Source of the DNA: an uncultured Clostridia bacterium
GTDB taxonomy: Bacteria > Bacillota > Clostridia > Christensenellales > UBA1242
Direction: 5' to 3'
Length of the DNA: 56,097 bases
Assembly: GCA_944383275.1 (NCBI GenBank)
Contig: CALWOV010000005.1
Location: 1-56,097 of the forward strand
How positions within the stretch are numbered: the stretch's first letter is position 1; the number at the start of each line of letters is the position of its first letter. The notes beneath the pieces are model-generated. The model searched no databases. It saw nothing but the letters and a program-made list of their open reading frames with translations, and was not told where the DNA came from. Both the position numbers and the translations under genes were made by a program. Of this stretch, positions 1 to 9,997 are shown piece after piece.

Positions 1-1134
1 ACAGCATTAAAGAAAAAACTTTACGATGAAGCATATGAAGATTTAAATGATATTGCAACAACTCTTTGCCCTATTCAATCGCAAAGCGACCCTACTTGGG
101 AAAGAGGTGCAAAAGACTTTATTTTAGGAACAATGCTTGCAATGCTTGAAGACAGTGCATATCCAGAACTTGGTATGACAGAAGAAAAATTTAACTTTTT
201 CAATCTTTATAAAATTGCAAATATAAGAGATAGCGACCCAGACAGACAATTTGCAACTTTGCAAAAATATTTCCAAGGAAGACCTAAACTTTCGGTTGCT
301 GCATCTTTGGCTGGCCCAATAGTTAACAACGCACCACTTACAGCACGAAGCTTTTTTGGGGTTGTTGCTCAATATACAGGTATGTTTGCCGATGCTGGTA
401 TTTGTTTTACAACAAGTGCTGATGAAATGGACTTCTCTGATTTTGCAGACCAACCAACTGCCCTGTTTATCAAAGTTCCTGATGAAAAAGAAACAAGGCA
501 CACTATTGCAACAATGTGTATATTACAGTTGTATAAAACACTGGTAGATGTTGCAAACCACAGACCTGGAAGAACACTTCCAAGACGAGTTTACTTTATG
601 CTTGATGAGTTTGGTAACCTTCCTAAAATTCCTAAACTTGAAAGTATTATCACCGTTGGAAGAAGCCGTAATATTTGTATGATTTTAATTGTGCAGAACT
701 ACACACAGATAGAAATTAAATATGGTGAAGCAATTGCAAACACTCTTAAAAGTAACTGTAACATTCACTATTTTATTGGAACAACGGACCAAAAAACGAA
801 GGAAGAATTTAGCACAAGATGTGGTCATACTTCAGTAGATTCTGTTTCCACAACAGAAAGCAAGGCAAAAGATGGTTCGCAAAAAAGCACATCTACAAGT
901 AAGGCAAGTGCTCCTTTAATTCACCCAGATGAATTAAGTTTACTTAAAGAAGGTGAATTTATTATAAGTATGTATGGTGAAAAGGCATATCGAAGCACAT
1001 TTACATTTGCATATAAATGTAAGGATATTTATGATATGACACCTACCCCTGAAGAATATGCACCTGCAAGATTTATTGATGAAGATAAAATGTATTATGA
1101 CATTAAAGAAAGAAACCGTAAGATATTTAGATAA
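1..1134 (+). CDS. VirD4/TraG-family type IV secretion coupling ATPase, 5' end cut by window
   Basis: The reading frame is open from base 1, so this is the C-terminal 377 residues of a longer protein; the ATG at 133 is internal. Type IV coupling proteins are hexameric membrane ATPases that feed DNA-relaxase complexes into a conjugation channel. The sequence shows the family's Walker B block, FMLDEFGNLPKIPKLE (around bases 597-644), followed by VGRSRNICMILIVQNYTQIE, which matches the conserved sensor and Gln region of TraG/VirD4 proteins. The Walker A motif and the N-terminal membrane helices lie upstream of the window. A Ser/Thr/Lys-rich linker (about bases 840-910) precedes a short C-terminal domain. 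It is followed by an intrinsic terminator, so it ends its operon. The context suggests the right edge of an integrative conjugative element, but no attachment site or integrase is visible here. Confidence 0.88.
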   Translation, partial: TALKKKLYDEAYEDLNDIATTLCPIQSQSDPTWERGAKDFILGTMLAMLEDSAYPELGMTEEKFNFFNLYKIANIRDSDPDRQFATLQKYFQGRPKLSVAASLAGPIVNNAPLTARSFFGVVAQYTGMFADAGICFTTSADEMDFSDFADQPTALFIKVPDEKETRHTIATMCILQLYKTLVDVANHRPGRTLPRRVYFMLDEFGNLPKIPKLESIITVGRSRNICMILIVQNYTQIEIKYGEAIANTLKSNCNIHYFIGTTDQKTKEEFSTRCGHTSVDSVSTTESKAKDGSQKSTSTSKASAPLIHPDELSLLKEGEFIISMYGEKAYRSTFTFAYKCKDIYDMTPTPEEYAPARFIDEDKMYYDIKERNRKIFR

Positions 1135-1160
1135 AAGAGATTTTTATATCTCTTTTTTTA
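1133..1160 (+). terminator. Intrinsic terminator of the coupling-protein operon
   Basis: An inverted repeat AAAAGAGAT / ATCTCTTTT with a six-base loop overlaps the stop codon and is followed by a T run. Confidence 0.8.
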
Positions 1161-1507
1161 TTTTAATTAAAAATTAAGTAAAGATAAAAGCACTAAAAAA
1201 TTACAATAAAAAACAATTAAACTTAACTTATTTAAATAAAAATAATTATTTATTTTAAACCGATTTAGGCTATAAAAAATAAAACTTAAAGTTGTTTAAA
1301 ATGCTAAACAAAATTTAATTTTAATCTTACAATTTTTGTATATAATATATATTAAAAACAAACACTAAATTTGTAATTATTTGCTATTTAATGTCTTTTT
1401 TTAGTTGTGTTATTTATTTAATATATGATAAAATATTTTACATAGACAAATGCTTTCCTTTGTAGAATAATTGATAAGTATACAAATGCTTAGATAAAGG
1501 AGTTTTT
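1161..1507. other. AT-rich intergenic region before the giant surface-protein gene
   Basis: About 350 bases that are extremely AT-rich, with no ORF that has a ribosome binding site. Besides a possible promoter at 1405-1434 nothing recognisable was seen. This long AT-rich gap may mark the junction between the conjugative-type module and the giant gene. Confidence 0.5.
1405..1434 (+). promoter_or_regulatory. Candidate sigma-A promoter for the giant surface protein
   Basis: TTGTGT (1405-1410), 18-base spacer, TAAAAT (1429-1434). It is about 75 bases upstream of the start codon. In such AT-rich DNA, matches of this quality occur by chance, so confidence is low. Confidence 0.3.
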
Positions 1508-4500
1508 ATGCAAAAAAATAGGGTTTTTAAATTTTCATTATTAATAGAAGGATTATTGCTAGCAATCATATTTATGGTTGGGGGCGTTTTTAGTTTTAAT
1601 TTAAGTAATAAAACTTATTATGCTAATTCGCAAACCCCTGTTAATGCAGCAATTAAAAAAGATTCAAGCAATAACATAATTACTGACGACAGTGTGTTTA
1701 CTGTTCATAAAGTTTTGGCAGAAGACAAGTTAAGCACTGACACAGTTGATGCAAATACGGCATTGCACACTGAAGAAGATGTTATAGAAGAAATCATATA
1801 TAATGATGAAAACAACATTCCTTTTGTTATGCTTGACACTTCTCAAACAGCAACAGACCCAATAAAAAGAGAAGCCTTATATATTGAATTTGGTGTTTCA
1901 GGTTCTCCTGTAAGAATATTCGCTGTAAACATAAGACTTAATGGAACTTCTATTTATGCAAACGAGTGGCAAGATGCTTCAGATGAAATTTCAAGCACTA
2001 ACCAATATTACAAGCAATATCTACACGGACTTACTGAAGAAGAAGTTACAGAAAGCAATTTGCACGACAGTTATAACACAAGATATTTAAGACAGACAAC
2101 CGAACCAAATGAATCGGCTGCTGGTGAAGTGGTTGATAATGTTGAAGGTTTATATGACATTGAAATTCAATATCGATTTGGTAACGAAAGTGCGGCAAGA
2201 ACGGTGTCTTTTAAATTCTATTTAATTACACAATATACATATGAACAAATTAACCAAGCACCAACCTTTAACTATACTGAAAAAATAAGTTTTACAACAG
2301 ATGATGCAGTTGTTGATGAAAACGGTTATGCAAAAAGACACTATTTTAAATATACCAATCTTTACACAAGCACAACAACTGGGGGAACTTTTAGTAACCC
2401 TGTTTTAATGACATACACTGAAGCTCTACTTCCAGAAACATTGCACTACCCTACTTTAACATATAATCCTGAAAAATATAGAATTCAATATACAAAAACC
2501 CTATATAATACACAACAAACAGTTCAAATTAATTTTACAACAGCAGTAGGTGCAAATAATCAGGAATATGGTATTGTTACAACAAACACCTATCAGACAA
2601 ACCAACTTATTGATACTAAAACAGAACGAATAGAAAAAGTGGATAATCAATATCTTTACACAATTCAGTTTAAAGATGTTGGGGAATATAATTTTTCTAA
2701 AACTTGTATTTTAAGAACAGGTGTTGGAAGTTATGTTGAAGCAAACTCTATATTTTTATCAGACAACAACTTGCTTAAAAATGAACTTTTAAGTATAACA
2801 GGTTTTCAAGCCATTTATTCTAAAGACGGTTCTAACCAAGGTTATTTAGAAGATTATTCATATGATGTAGATTCTACTGGTAAAACAGTTAATGCATACT
2901 TAAGTGATTTTACATTTATGAACAATGCTTTTGTAGCTCCACAAAGCACAATCGTTCCTGGCACAAACAATGTTGACCTAGAATCGAAAAACCCACTTGC
3001 AACTAATGTTGTTAAAACTGATTTAAACTCGGTTGACCCAAACGCTTATGCAACAAAAATTGCTTCTACAAATCAAGCACCTGTTTGGTTTGAATATAAT
3101 GCCGACCTTAACCCACAAGAAAGAACAAGTTGGTATATTCATTATGATACAAATGGGAACAGAACAACCGGTTGGTATAATAAATCTACCTATTTTGTTC
3201 AAGCAGGAATTTATGTTGTTAATATTTCGTTTGTAAACCCTGTTTATACTGGTAATGAAATTTCAGGCACAAGCCAGAACATAAGTTACTTTAACCAAAT
3301 TTTTGTTTTTGAAATAACCAATGTGCCACCTGTTGTTACAATAAACACAACCTCGGCAAGTGTTGGAACGGAAATAGACACATCTGCAATAAATTTAAGC
3401 ACCCTTGCACCAAATGGTTATACAAATAAAAATGTATATCTAAATTGGAATCAACAAGGTCCTTTTGATGCAGACATAACAGCAACCTATTCGCTTAAAA
3501 ATTTTGATGGAAATTATGAAGTTACGCCAGAATCTAATACTCCATTTTATGGTCTAGTAACAAAAACACTTAATGATGTAACCACCATTAAAGATGTAGG
3601 CAACACAACAATATGCACAAGAAACGGTTTCTATACTGTTACCATTTATTATACTAATTCCAAACAAACATTTTTAACTCTTTCTTTTGTTATTGATAAA
3701 ATGGAGATAACAGGAATTAAGGCTTTAGAAGTTAACAACAGCACAAAACAACTTCAAAACGCTGACAGCAGCAGTTCAGAACCATTTAATCTACAAGATG
3801 TTTTAATTTCTGATACTTCAGTTTACGGATTTAATCTTACAACAACAAAAAGTTTTATATGGACTTGGGACACAAAAGCAAGTGGAGCAAGTATTACTGC
3901 TCAATATACTCAGGCATCACTTAACACTATTGCAAACTTTGTTCCTACAGCCATTGAAAACGGAACTCAGGTTTGGGTTACTGCTGATGGAGAGTTTGGA
4001 AATTTTTTAACTTTAATGCCCTACTCTTACACAAAAGTAACATCTGAAAACGCAAATCAAATAAAATTTTCGCAAAGCCAAATATGTTCTACACCAAGTT
4101 TTAATATATTGCTGTTATCTGATGAGGCTGGAAACAAAGCAATGTTTATTACTGTTATTGAAAACACTTCACCTGAATTAATTCAACAAATTCCAGGTCA
4201 AGAACAACAAGACTTGTCGGTTATTTCAGAAACAACAAAATTCACTTGGGGAACACATAAAGCCCTTTCAATAAACACTGATGAAAATAAGTCGGATATT
4301 ATAGATTTACTTAGCGATAATGAACAAAACTTAATCGCTGATTATTCAACAAACTTTTCTGCTTATAACAGAATTGTTAATGAGTTAAACTCAAAAATAT
4401 CTAACCAAAAAATTATAGTTCCAATTGATGAAGTTACTTTCACTGGAAGTGGTGGAAGTATGGGTGGTGGTTCTGCAAGTTCTGATAACACAACCCAAAC

Positions 4501-7500
4501 AATTACATTTAGCAGAAATGGAAACGAAACTATTGGACAAACATTTATTTGGGTAGTTGTTGACAAAGTTGAAGAATATTGCACTTACCTTTCTATTTCA
4601 AATGGCGAACCTTATGAAGTTTATGAAAACACAAAAATATACTTAAACGCAAACTTGGGCGAATCTGGTGAAGGTGACTTACCTGAATATTACACCTATA
4701 CCATTAATGTTAAAGATGCTAGTGAAAATGAAATGTTGCCAAGAACGGTTGAAGTAAACTTTGATAAATCTAGAGGAACTATATTTAGTCATTATGGCTC
4801 TATATTAAACGATGGAATTGATGACCAATATAGTGATTTTGGAATAAGAGCAAGATTACAACAACAACGCTCAACTAATCGTCAATATGTTACTTTTAGT
4901 TTTAGGCAACAACCTTCAAACTCTATTTTTGAAGTAGTTAAAGTAGAACTTAAATTTTATCAATTAACTTATGACATTAATTCATCAAATTATCCATATA
5001 GCGAGAACTTCTCTGAAGAGACAATTTATGATGTTAATACAACAAACCCATTATTTACTGAAGTTACGGTTGATAACCCTGATGGTTCACAAGACACTTA
5101 TTATCACAGTTCTGCCCTGCGCTATCTTAACTATTCTTCTTCATTTGGTGGAAGTGCCAGTCAAGATGGAATGTATGTTATAACACGATACTATGATGAA
5201 AACAGATTTAACGAAGCAGGAGAAGCAGCACAAGAAGGTGATACATACAAAAGAACTTACACCTTCTATGTAGATAGAACAAAAATCATTTCATCAAACA
5301 TTGATAATGATGTGAAACTTACCATTGGTTATGATAAAGGTGATTACAGGTATGGAAATTATACTGATTATGGTGGGTATATATTTAATGAATTTTCTAG
5401 AAGTATAATTTCTTCTAATGAATGGACAAACAACTTTAAAACAACTATTGATGATTTTATTTCTCCATCTGCCTACCCTGTTATTAGCACAAATATTTTG
5501 CCTGTTGGAACTTCATTATTAACAAAAACCTCTCCATCATTAAGCATTGAAATTGCAAATAAGTTCCAAAACAGAAATCTTACAAGTGTTGAAAATGCTG
5601 AAACCATAATGCAAAATTTAGTTGATAAATATCAAAGTCTGAATATGATGGTTTTAGTGCAATATTTCAGAAACAGTGATAATGCACTTGCTTATCAAAG
5701 TTTATATTCTCACTTTATGGGAGAAAGCAATGAAGTTACGACTGGAGCAAACAGAACTTATAATTTATCTAAGTTAAACTATGCTTTCTCTGCCGTTGGT
5801 AACTACAGAGTATTTATATTTGACCTTAGCAATATAAATGGAACAATGCAAGGAACTTTCAGTGATATAGAACTATTTACTCACGCTGGTTATGCACCTA
5901 ACTATGTGATTATAAACTTTAATGTTAAAGAACAAGCACCATCTATAACATTCCAACAAAAAACAGGAAGCAGTGAATATGTTACTGCAAACACTTATAC
6001 TAAAACAGAAAATTTAAGAGTAACATTTAGTGATGGTTCTAACGAACTTAATGCAAAAATTGCCTACAATGATGTTAGAGTTCAACGAACATTATTCTCT
6101 ATGTATAACGAAGGTGGAACACAACAAACAACAGTAACAATTAAAAACCCTACTTATACGATTTTAAATAAAGATAGTCAAAACAAAGTTGTAAGTGATG
6201 GCCAACCTTTATGGGTAACAGATGACATTGAATTATATAACGAAAAGATTGCTGAAGATGTTAATATTTTCTACTCACCTAACTATGAAATATTAAATAT
6301 GAGTTTAGAAGATATTTTAGATGAACTTAATATTTCATATTCAAATTTATATGATTACAGTTCGACAAGTAATAACTATGTTTATCTTAAAAAGTTAATA
6401 AGTGGCTTTGAAGATAGGTTTGATTATTATATTTACCTTCCACAAATTCCTTATGTAACAGGCACAAATTTACAAATGGACGGACAATATGATGTTTTCT
6501 ATCAATACATAGGTAATTCAGAAGTTGAAGCACTTTATAATGCTTCTGCATTTAAAGGTTCTAGCACTATCTATATTGATAACACTGCTCCTTATCGAAC
6601 ATTAAGAACTTTAATTCAGAATGACAAATATTTACAAGCAACGAACAGAACAAATGAAGTTTTAAACAGTATATTTGATGCAACCAACCCTTTCCTTGAA
6701 GAATATGCTTTTGCAGTAGATATTAATTGGAGACCAGATAGTTATATTTATGGACAAACCGAGGCTGATGAATATTATTTTGTAAGAGGTCCTTATGATA
6801 AATATGATTATTCTTCAAATGAATATCAACAAACTGCTGTTCCTGGAACACCAGCCTATAACAACCCAAGTTACAGCATTCAATTTAGTGAAACAGATTC
6901 TAGATTTAGAAGAATAAACTTTGGTAATAGTGCAACAAGACCATTTACAGTTGAAGGCTATTACGACATTATTGAAAAAGATGTTGTAGGGAATTACAGA
7001 GTTTATTCAGTTTATGTAAAAGAAAATTTAATTGAAATTACTGCAAATAATGGCGAAGATAACGAATATAGAATTACCGAAATAACCTCTGGTAATGAAG
7101 CAGGTTCAACCATAACACTTAATGGTGAAACATTAAATCAATATGGCGACACTTCGCCTGCTCAATCTATTAGTTCTGCTGGTTTAACAATATCTAATAT
7201 TGCAACCACTGATAAATGGTTTACTATTCAATATAGTATAATATCTGATGGTGGTGCAGGAACACCAACAACATTTAATGTTACTCCACACATAGACATA
7301 GAAGATTTCTTAAATACAATTAATCAAGCAATACACGATTTATATGTTAATAATCAATATTTAACAGGTTGCAAAATTGAATTTACAATTTTGAACCGTG
7401 AAGGTTTAGATGTTAAATTTAACTTAAAAACTCCAGGTCAAAAACTTATGCCAACTTTTACGCCTGTTAATACAACAACATTTAGAATGCAAATGCCGAC

Positions 7501-9904
7501 AAATACAGTAGCAACACAAATCGTTGATTTTAGTGCAACTTTAAGTGATGGAACAGTTTTTGAAATGCCTGAACCAATTTCAACCAACCCAAATGTTTAT
7601 CTATTAAATTATCTTACCAGTGGCAACTATATATTTAATTTTACTGACAACTTTGGAAATACATATCGTGTTACTTACCCTATTGATACTTCACTGATAA
7701 AAGAATTATTGTTTGATGAAGGTGCAACTGTGCAAGTAATTAATGGAGTTACTTACACGTTAGGAACAACAACATTCCGTTATCAATCGGGCACATTTAC
7801 AAATGTTCATATAAACATTATCAATAAAGAAGATAATGATAAAATTGTGTTTGATAAATCATATACAAGCATAAATGAAATACTAAATGATGCAGAAAAC
7901 AAATATTTTACAGCAACAGTTGATAATAACACTGGTATTGCAAGAATTGTATTTAATGCTATTGACAATATTCATTATCAATATTTAATTGAAATTAATG
8001 ATGGTTCTGCTTCAAATGAGTATTCATTTAATTTTGCAATATACACTTATCTTCCTGAAATTTCACTTACCGATACAAGTGGCGTTCCTATTTGGGAAGA
8101 AATGAGTGAAAAAACAACATCAAAAGATGTAATGATAACTTGGGACGATGTTTCAGATAAACAATTTAATCCTAGAGTGTCAATTCAACTTCCAAACGGA
8201 ACATCTCAAATAATTGAATCTGGCTTTGTTGCAACAGAAGAAGGAACTTATATTGTAAGAGTTTTAAGTGACCTTGGTGTATCGCTTTCTAAAACAATAA
8301 CATTTAACATTCAATCATATGAAATTTCTATATTCGGTGTTTATGTTAATGGTGAATTGTTAACTCCACATCAAGATGCTAGCACATATACTTTCTTATT
8401 TGAAGGCGAAACCATAACCGAAACTATGACACAATACTTCTTCTCTGCTCCAAACAGCAATGCTAGCAACTGGGATAATGTTATACCTGCAAAAAATGAA
8501 GATAAAGATTTGGATATGAAATTGGTTGCAACTTTAGGAAACACAAGAATTTACTATGTATCTGGTTCTATTTCACTTGTTATCAGTGAGTTTTATGCAG
8601 TAACTATGGTGCCTGTTCAAAGCACTTCTCTTACAACTATGACCATTGATGATGAAGACCAAACACAAAGTTCTAACAAAGTTGTAACTATTCAAAATCT
8701 AGGAGAAGACCATTATCAATTACACGCGCAAAATCAAACTTGCTCTTTATGTGCCCCAGCTATTAATATAAGATGGACGACAACTTATACCGACACAAGT
8801 TACAGCACGGCTAATCCATTTGTTTATAGCAATTTTATTTATCTTGATTTATATTATAATGGTATTTTTGTTGACACCTACACAGAAGGTGCATTAACAA
8901 TAACTGAATCTGGAACTTACACAATTCAAATTAGAAACTTTGTTGGGCAACAACATTATTTCAACACAACATATCAAACTTATACTTTAACAGTTCTATA
9001 TGATATTATTTACAGAGTTAATGATGAATCACCTATTCAAAATGCTGTATATAATGGAGATGTTTCAATTTCATTGCACGACACTTCATTCTACACAATG
9101 ACAACATACACTGTAACTGTTTATAAAAACAATGTAGAGTTAGGTGAAGATGGTTATAGCGTTTCTAATAATGTTTACACTTTTAATACTCCTGGAGTTT
9201 ATAAAGTTTTAATGAGTGTAAGGCTTCGTGGTTCACAAACAATGCTATATAATGAAGCCAATTTTGTTATTCTTAATAATAATGAAGCAAGAATTGCATA
9301 CGAGTTTACAAAAATTTCTGGTTATACAATAACAAAAGTTGAAAAATTAAACACAGAAAATGAATGGGAAGATATAACACAAACATTAATTGCTGATGGA
9401 CAAAATTATTTATCTAATGTTTTATTGTCAGCAGGCACAACTGGTTTAGGTCAATTTAGAATTACAGTTAGAACCTCTGCACAAGAACTTATACCTTCAC
9501 AAACATTTACATTTAATGTTTGGATAAACAATGAAACACCTATTTTAACTCCATCAAGAGATTTTGGAACGAATGATACAAGTTCTGTTACTATTCAATA
9601 CAACGAAGGTTTAATTTATAATCAAATTGGTAACTGCACTATAGTTGTTAATGACAACATTATTGCTACAATTAATGCACAAGCATCTGACCCAACTGCT
9701 CCAAAGAGTTTTACATTAAGCACACCTAATACATACTTTATTCAAGTTTACACCGAAAGTGGTCAACTTGTATTAAGTCAAAGAATTACAATAGATGTGC
9801 CACTAAACACTGCATCAATAATTTTAATTGTTGTTGCCTGTGTTGTTGTGGTAGGTGTAACTGTTACTTTCTTGCTATTAAGAAACAGAATGAAAGTAAG
9901 ATAA
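1508..9904 (+). CDS. Giant (2798-residue) extracellular surface protein with C-terminal membrane anchor
   Basis: I do not recognise a named family. Residues about 10-30 form a signal peptide or N-terminal membrane helix, and residues about 2768-2791 form a hydrophobic helix followed by a short basic tail (RNRMKVR), so the chain should be exported and held by its C-terminus. There is no LPXTG sorting signal. The roughly 2700 residues between are rich in Thr, Asn, Tyr and Ser. They show many alternating beta-strand patterns that resemble stacked Ig-like or cadherin-like domains (recurring forms such as GxYxVxxxY and TFNV...), although no domain is certain. A Gly/Ser-rich linker (GSGGSMGGGSASS) sits near residue 980. 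Cysteines are very rare. The start is set by AAAGGAG seven bases before the ATG, and a terminator follows. The role is probably adhesion or cell-surface structure (inference). It lies next to a conjugation gene and may be cargo of that element. Confidence 0.75.
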   Translation: MQKNRVFKFSLLIEGLLLAIIFMVGGVFSFNLSNKTYYANSQTPVNAAIKKDSSNNIITDDSVFTVHKVLAEDKLSTDTVDANTALHTEEDVIEEIIYNDENNIPFVMLDTSQTATDPIKREALYIEFGVSGSPVRIFAVNIRLNGTSIYANEWQDASDEISSTNQYYKQYLHGLTEEEVTESNLHDSYNTRYLRQTTEPNESAAGEVVDNVEGLYDIEIQYRFGNESAARTVSFKFYLITQYTYEQINQAPTFNYTEKISFTTDDAVVDENGYAKRHYFKYTNLYTSTTTGGTFSNPVLMTYTEALLPETLHYPTLTYNPEKYRIQYTKTLYNTQQTVQINFTTAVGANNQEYGIVTTNTYQTNQLIDTKTERIEKVDNQYLYTIQFKDVGEYNFSKTCILRTGVGSYVEANSIFLSDNNLLKNELLSITGFQAIYSKDGSNQGYLEDYSYDVDSTGKTVNAYLSDFTFMNNAFVAPQSTIVPGTNNVDLESKNPLATNVVKTDLNSVDPNAYATKIASTNQAPVWFEYNADLNPQERTSWYIHYDTNGNRTTGWYNKSTYFVQAGIYVVNISFVNPVYTGNEISGTSQNISYFNQIFVFEITNVPPVVTINTTSASVGTEIDTSAINLSTLAPNGYTNKNVYLNWNQQGPFDADITATYSLKNFDGNYEVTPESNTPFYGLVTKTLNDVTTIKDVGNTTICTRNGFYTVTIYYTNSKQTFLTLSFVIDKMEITGIKALEVNNSTKQLQNADSSSSEPFNLQDVLISDTSVYGFNLTTTKSFIWTWDTKASGASITAQYTQASLNTIANFVPTAIENGTQVWVTADGEFGNFLTLMPYSYTKVTSENANQIKFSQSQICSTPSFNILLLSDEAGNKAMFITVIENTSPELIQQIPGQEQQDLSVISETTKFTWGTHKALSINTDENKSDIIDLLSDNEQNLIADYSTNFSAYNRIVNELNSKISNQKIIVPIDEVTFTGSGGSMGGGSASSDNTTQTITFSRNGNETIGQTFIWVVVDKVEEYCTYLSISNGEPYEVYENTKIYLNANLGESGEGDLPEYYTYTINVKDASENEMLPRTVEVNFDKSRGTIFSHYGSILNDGIDDQYSDFGIRARLQQQRSTNRQYVTFSFRQQPSNSIFEVVKVELKFYQLTYDINSSNYPYSENFSEETIYDVNTTNPLFTEVTVDNPDGSQDTYYHSSALRYLNYSSSFGGSASQDGMYVITRYYDENRFNEAGEAAQEGDTYKRTYTFYVDRTKIISSNIDNDVKLTIGYDKGDYRYGNYTDYGGYIFNEFSRSIISSNEWTNNFKTTIDDFISPSAYPVISTNILPVGTSLLTKTSPSLSIEIANKFQNRNLTSVENAETIMQNLVDKYQSLNMMVLVQYFRNSDNALAYQSLYSHFMGESNEVTTGANRTYNLSKLNYAFSAVGNYRVFIFDLSNINGTMQGTFSDIELFTHAGYAPNYVIINFNVKEQAPSITFQQKTGSSEYVTANTYTKTENLRVTFSDGSNELNAKIAYNDVRVQRTLFSMYNEGGTQQTTVTIKNPTYTILNKDSQNKVVSDGQPLWVTDDIELYNEKIAEDVNIFYSPNYEILNMSLEDILDELNISYSNLYDYSSTSNNYVYLKKLISGFEDRFDYYIYLPQIPYVTGTNLQMDGQYDVFYQYIGNSEVEALYNASAFKGSSTIYIDNTAPYRTLRTLIQNDKYLQATNRTNEVLNSIFDATNPFLEEYAFAVDINWRPDSYIYGQTEADEYYFVRGPYDKYDYSSNEYQQTAVPGTPAYNNPSYSIQFSETDSRFRRINFGNSATRPFTVEGYYDIIEKDVVGNYRVYSVYVKENLIEITANNGEDNEYRITEITSGNEAGSTITLNGETLNQYGDTSPAQSISSAGLTISNIATTDKWFTIQYSIISDGGAGTPTTFNVTPHIDIEDFLNTINQAIHDLYVNNQYLTGCKIEFTILNREGLDVKFNLKTPGQKLMPTFTPVNTTTFRMQMPTNTVATQIVDFSATLSDGTVFEMPEPISTNPNVYLLNYLTSGNYIFNFTDNFGNTYRVTYPIDTSLIKELLFDEGATVQVINGVTYTLGTTTFRYQSGTFTNVHINIINKEDNDKIVFDKSYTSINEILNDAENKYFTATVDNNTGIARIVFNAIDNIHYQYLIEINDGSASNEYSFNFAIYTYLPEISLTDTSGVPIWEEMSEKTTSKDVMITWDDVSDKQFNPRVSIQLPNGTSQIIESGFVATEEGTYIVRVLSDLGVSLSKTITFNIQSYEISIFGVYVNGELLTPHQDASTYTFLFEGETITETMTQYFFSAPNSNASNWDNVIPAKNEDKDLDMKLVATLGNTRIYYVSGSISLVISEFYAVTMVPVQSTSLTTMTIDDEDQTQSSNKVVTIQNLGEDHYQLHAQNQTCSLCAPAINIRWTTTYTDTSYSTANPFVYSNFIYLDLYYNGIFVDTYTEGALTITESGTYTIQIRNFVGQQHYFNTTYQTYTLTVLYDIIYRVNDESPIQNAVYNGDVSISLHDTSFYTMTTYTVTVYKNNVELGEDGYSVSNNVYTFNTPGVYKVLMSVRLRGSQTMLYNEANFVILNNNEARIAYEFTKISGYTITKVEKLNTENEWEDITQTLIADGQNYLSNVLLSAGTTGLGQFRITVRTSAQELIPSQTFTFNVWINNETPILTPSRDFGTNDTSSVTIQYNEGLIYNQIGNCTIVVNDNIIATINAQASDPTAPKSFTLSTPNTYFIQVYTESGQLVLSQRITIDVPLNTASIILIVVACVVVVGVTVTFLLLRNRMKVR

Positions 9905-9915
9905 AACAAAATATG

Positions 9916-9946
9916 AAAAAACTGAACTTAATGTTCAGTTTTTTTG
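9916..9946. terminator. Bidirectional intrinsic terminator between the giant gene and rho
   Basis: ACTGAAC / GTTCAGT stem with a five-base loop, flanked by an A run on the left and a T run on the right. It can therefore stop transcription from the giant gene (+) and from the convergent rho-like gene (-). Confidence 0.85.
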
Positions 9947-9997
9947 TTATATAAAACACATAAGTCAAGATTTACAAGATTGGTTTTAAACCAATGT

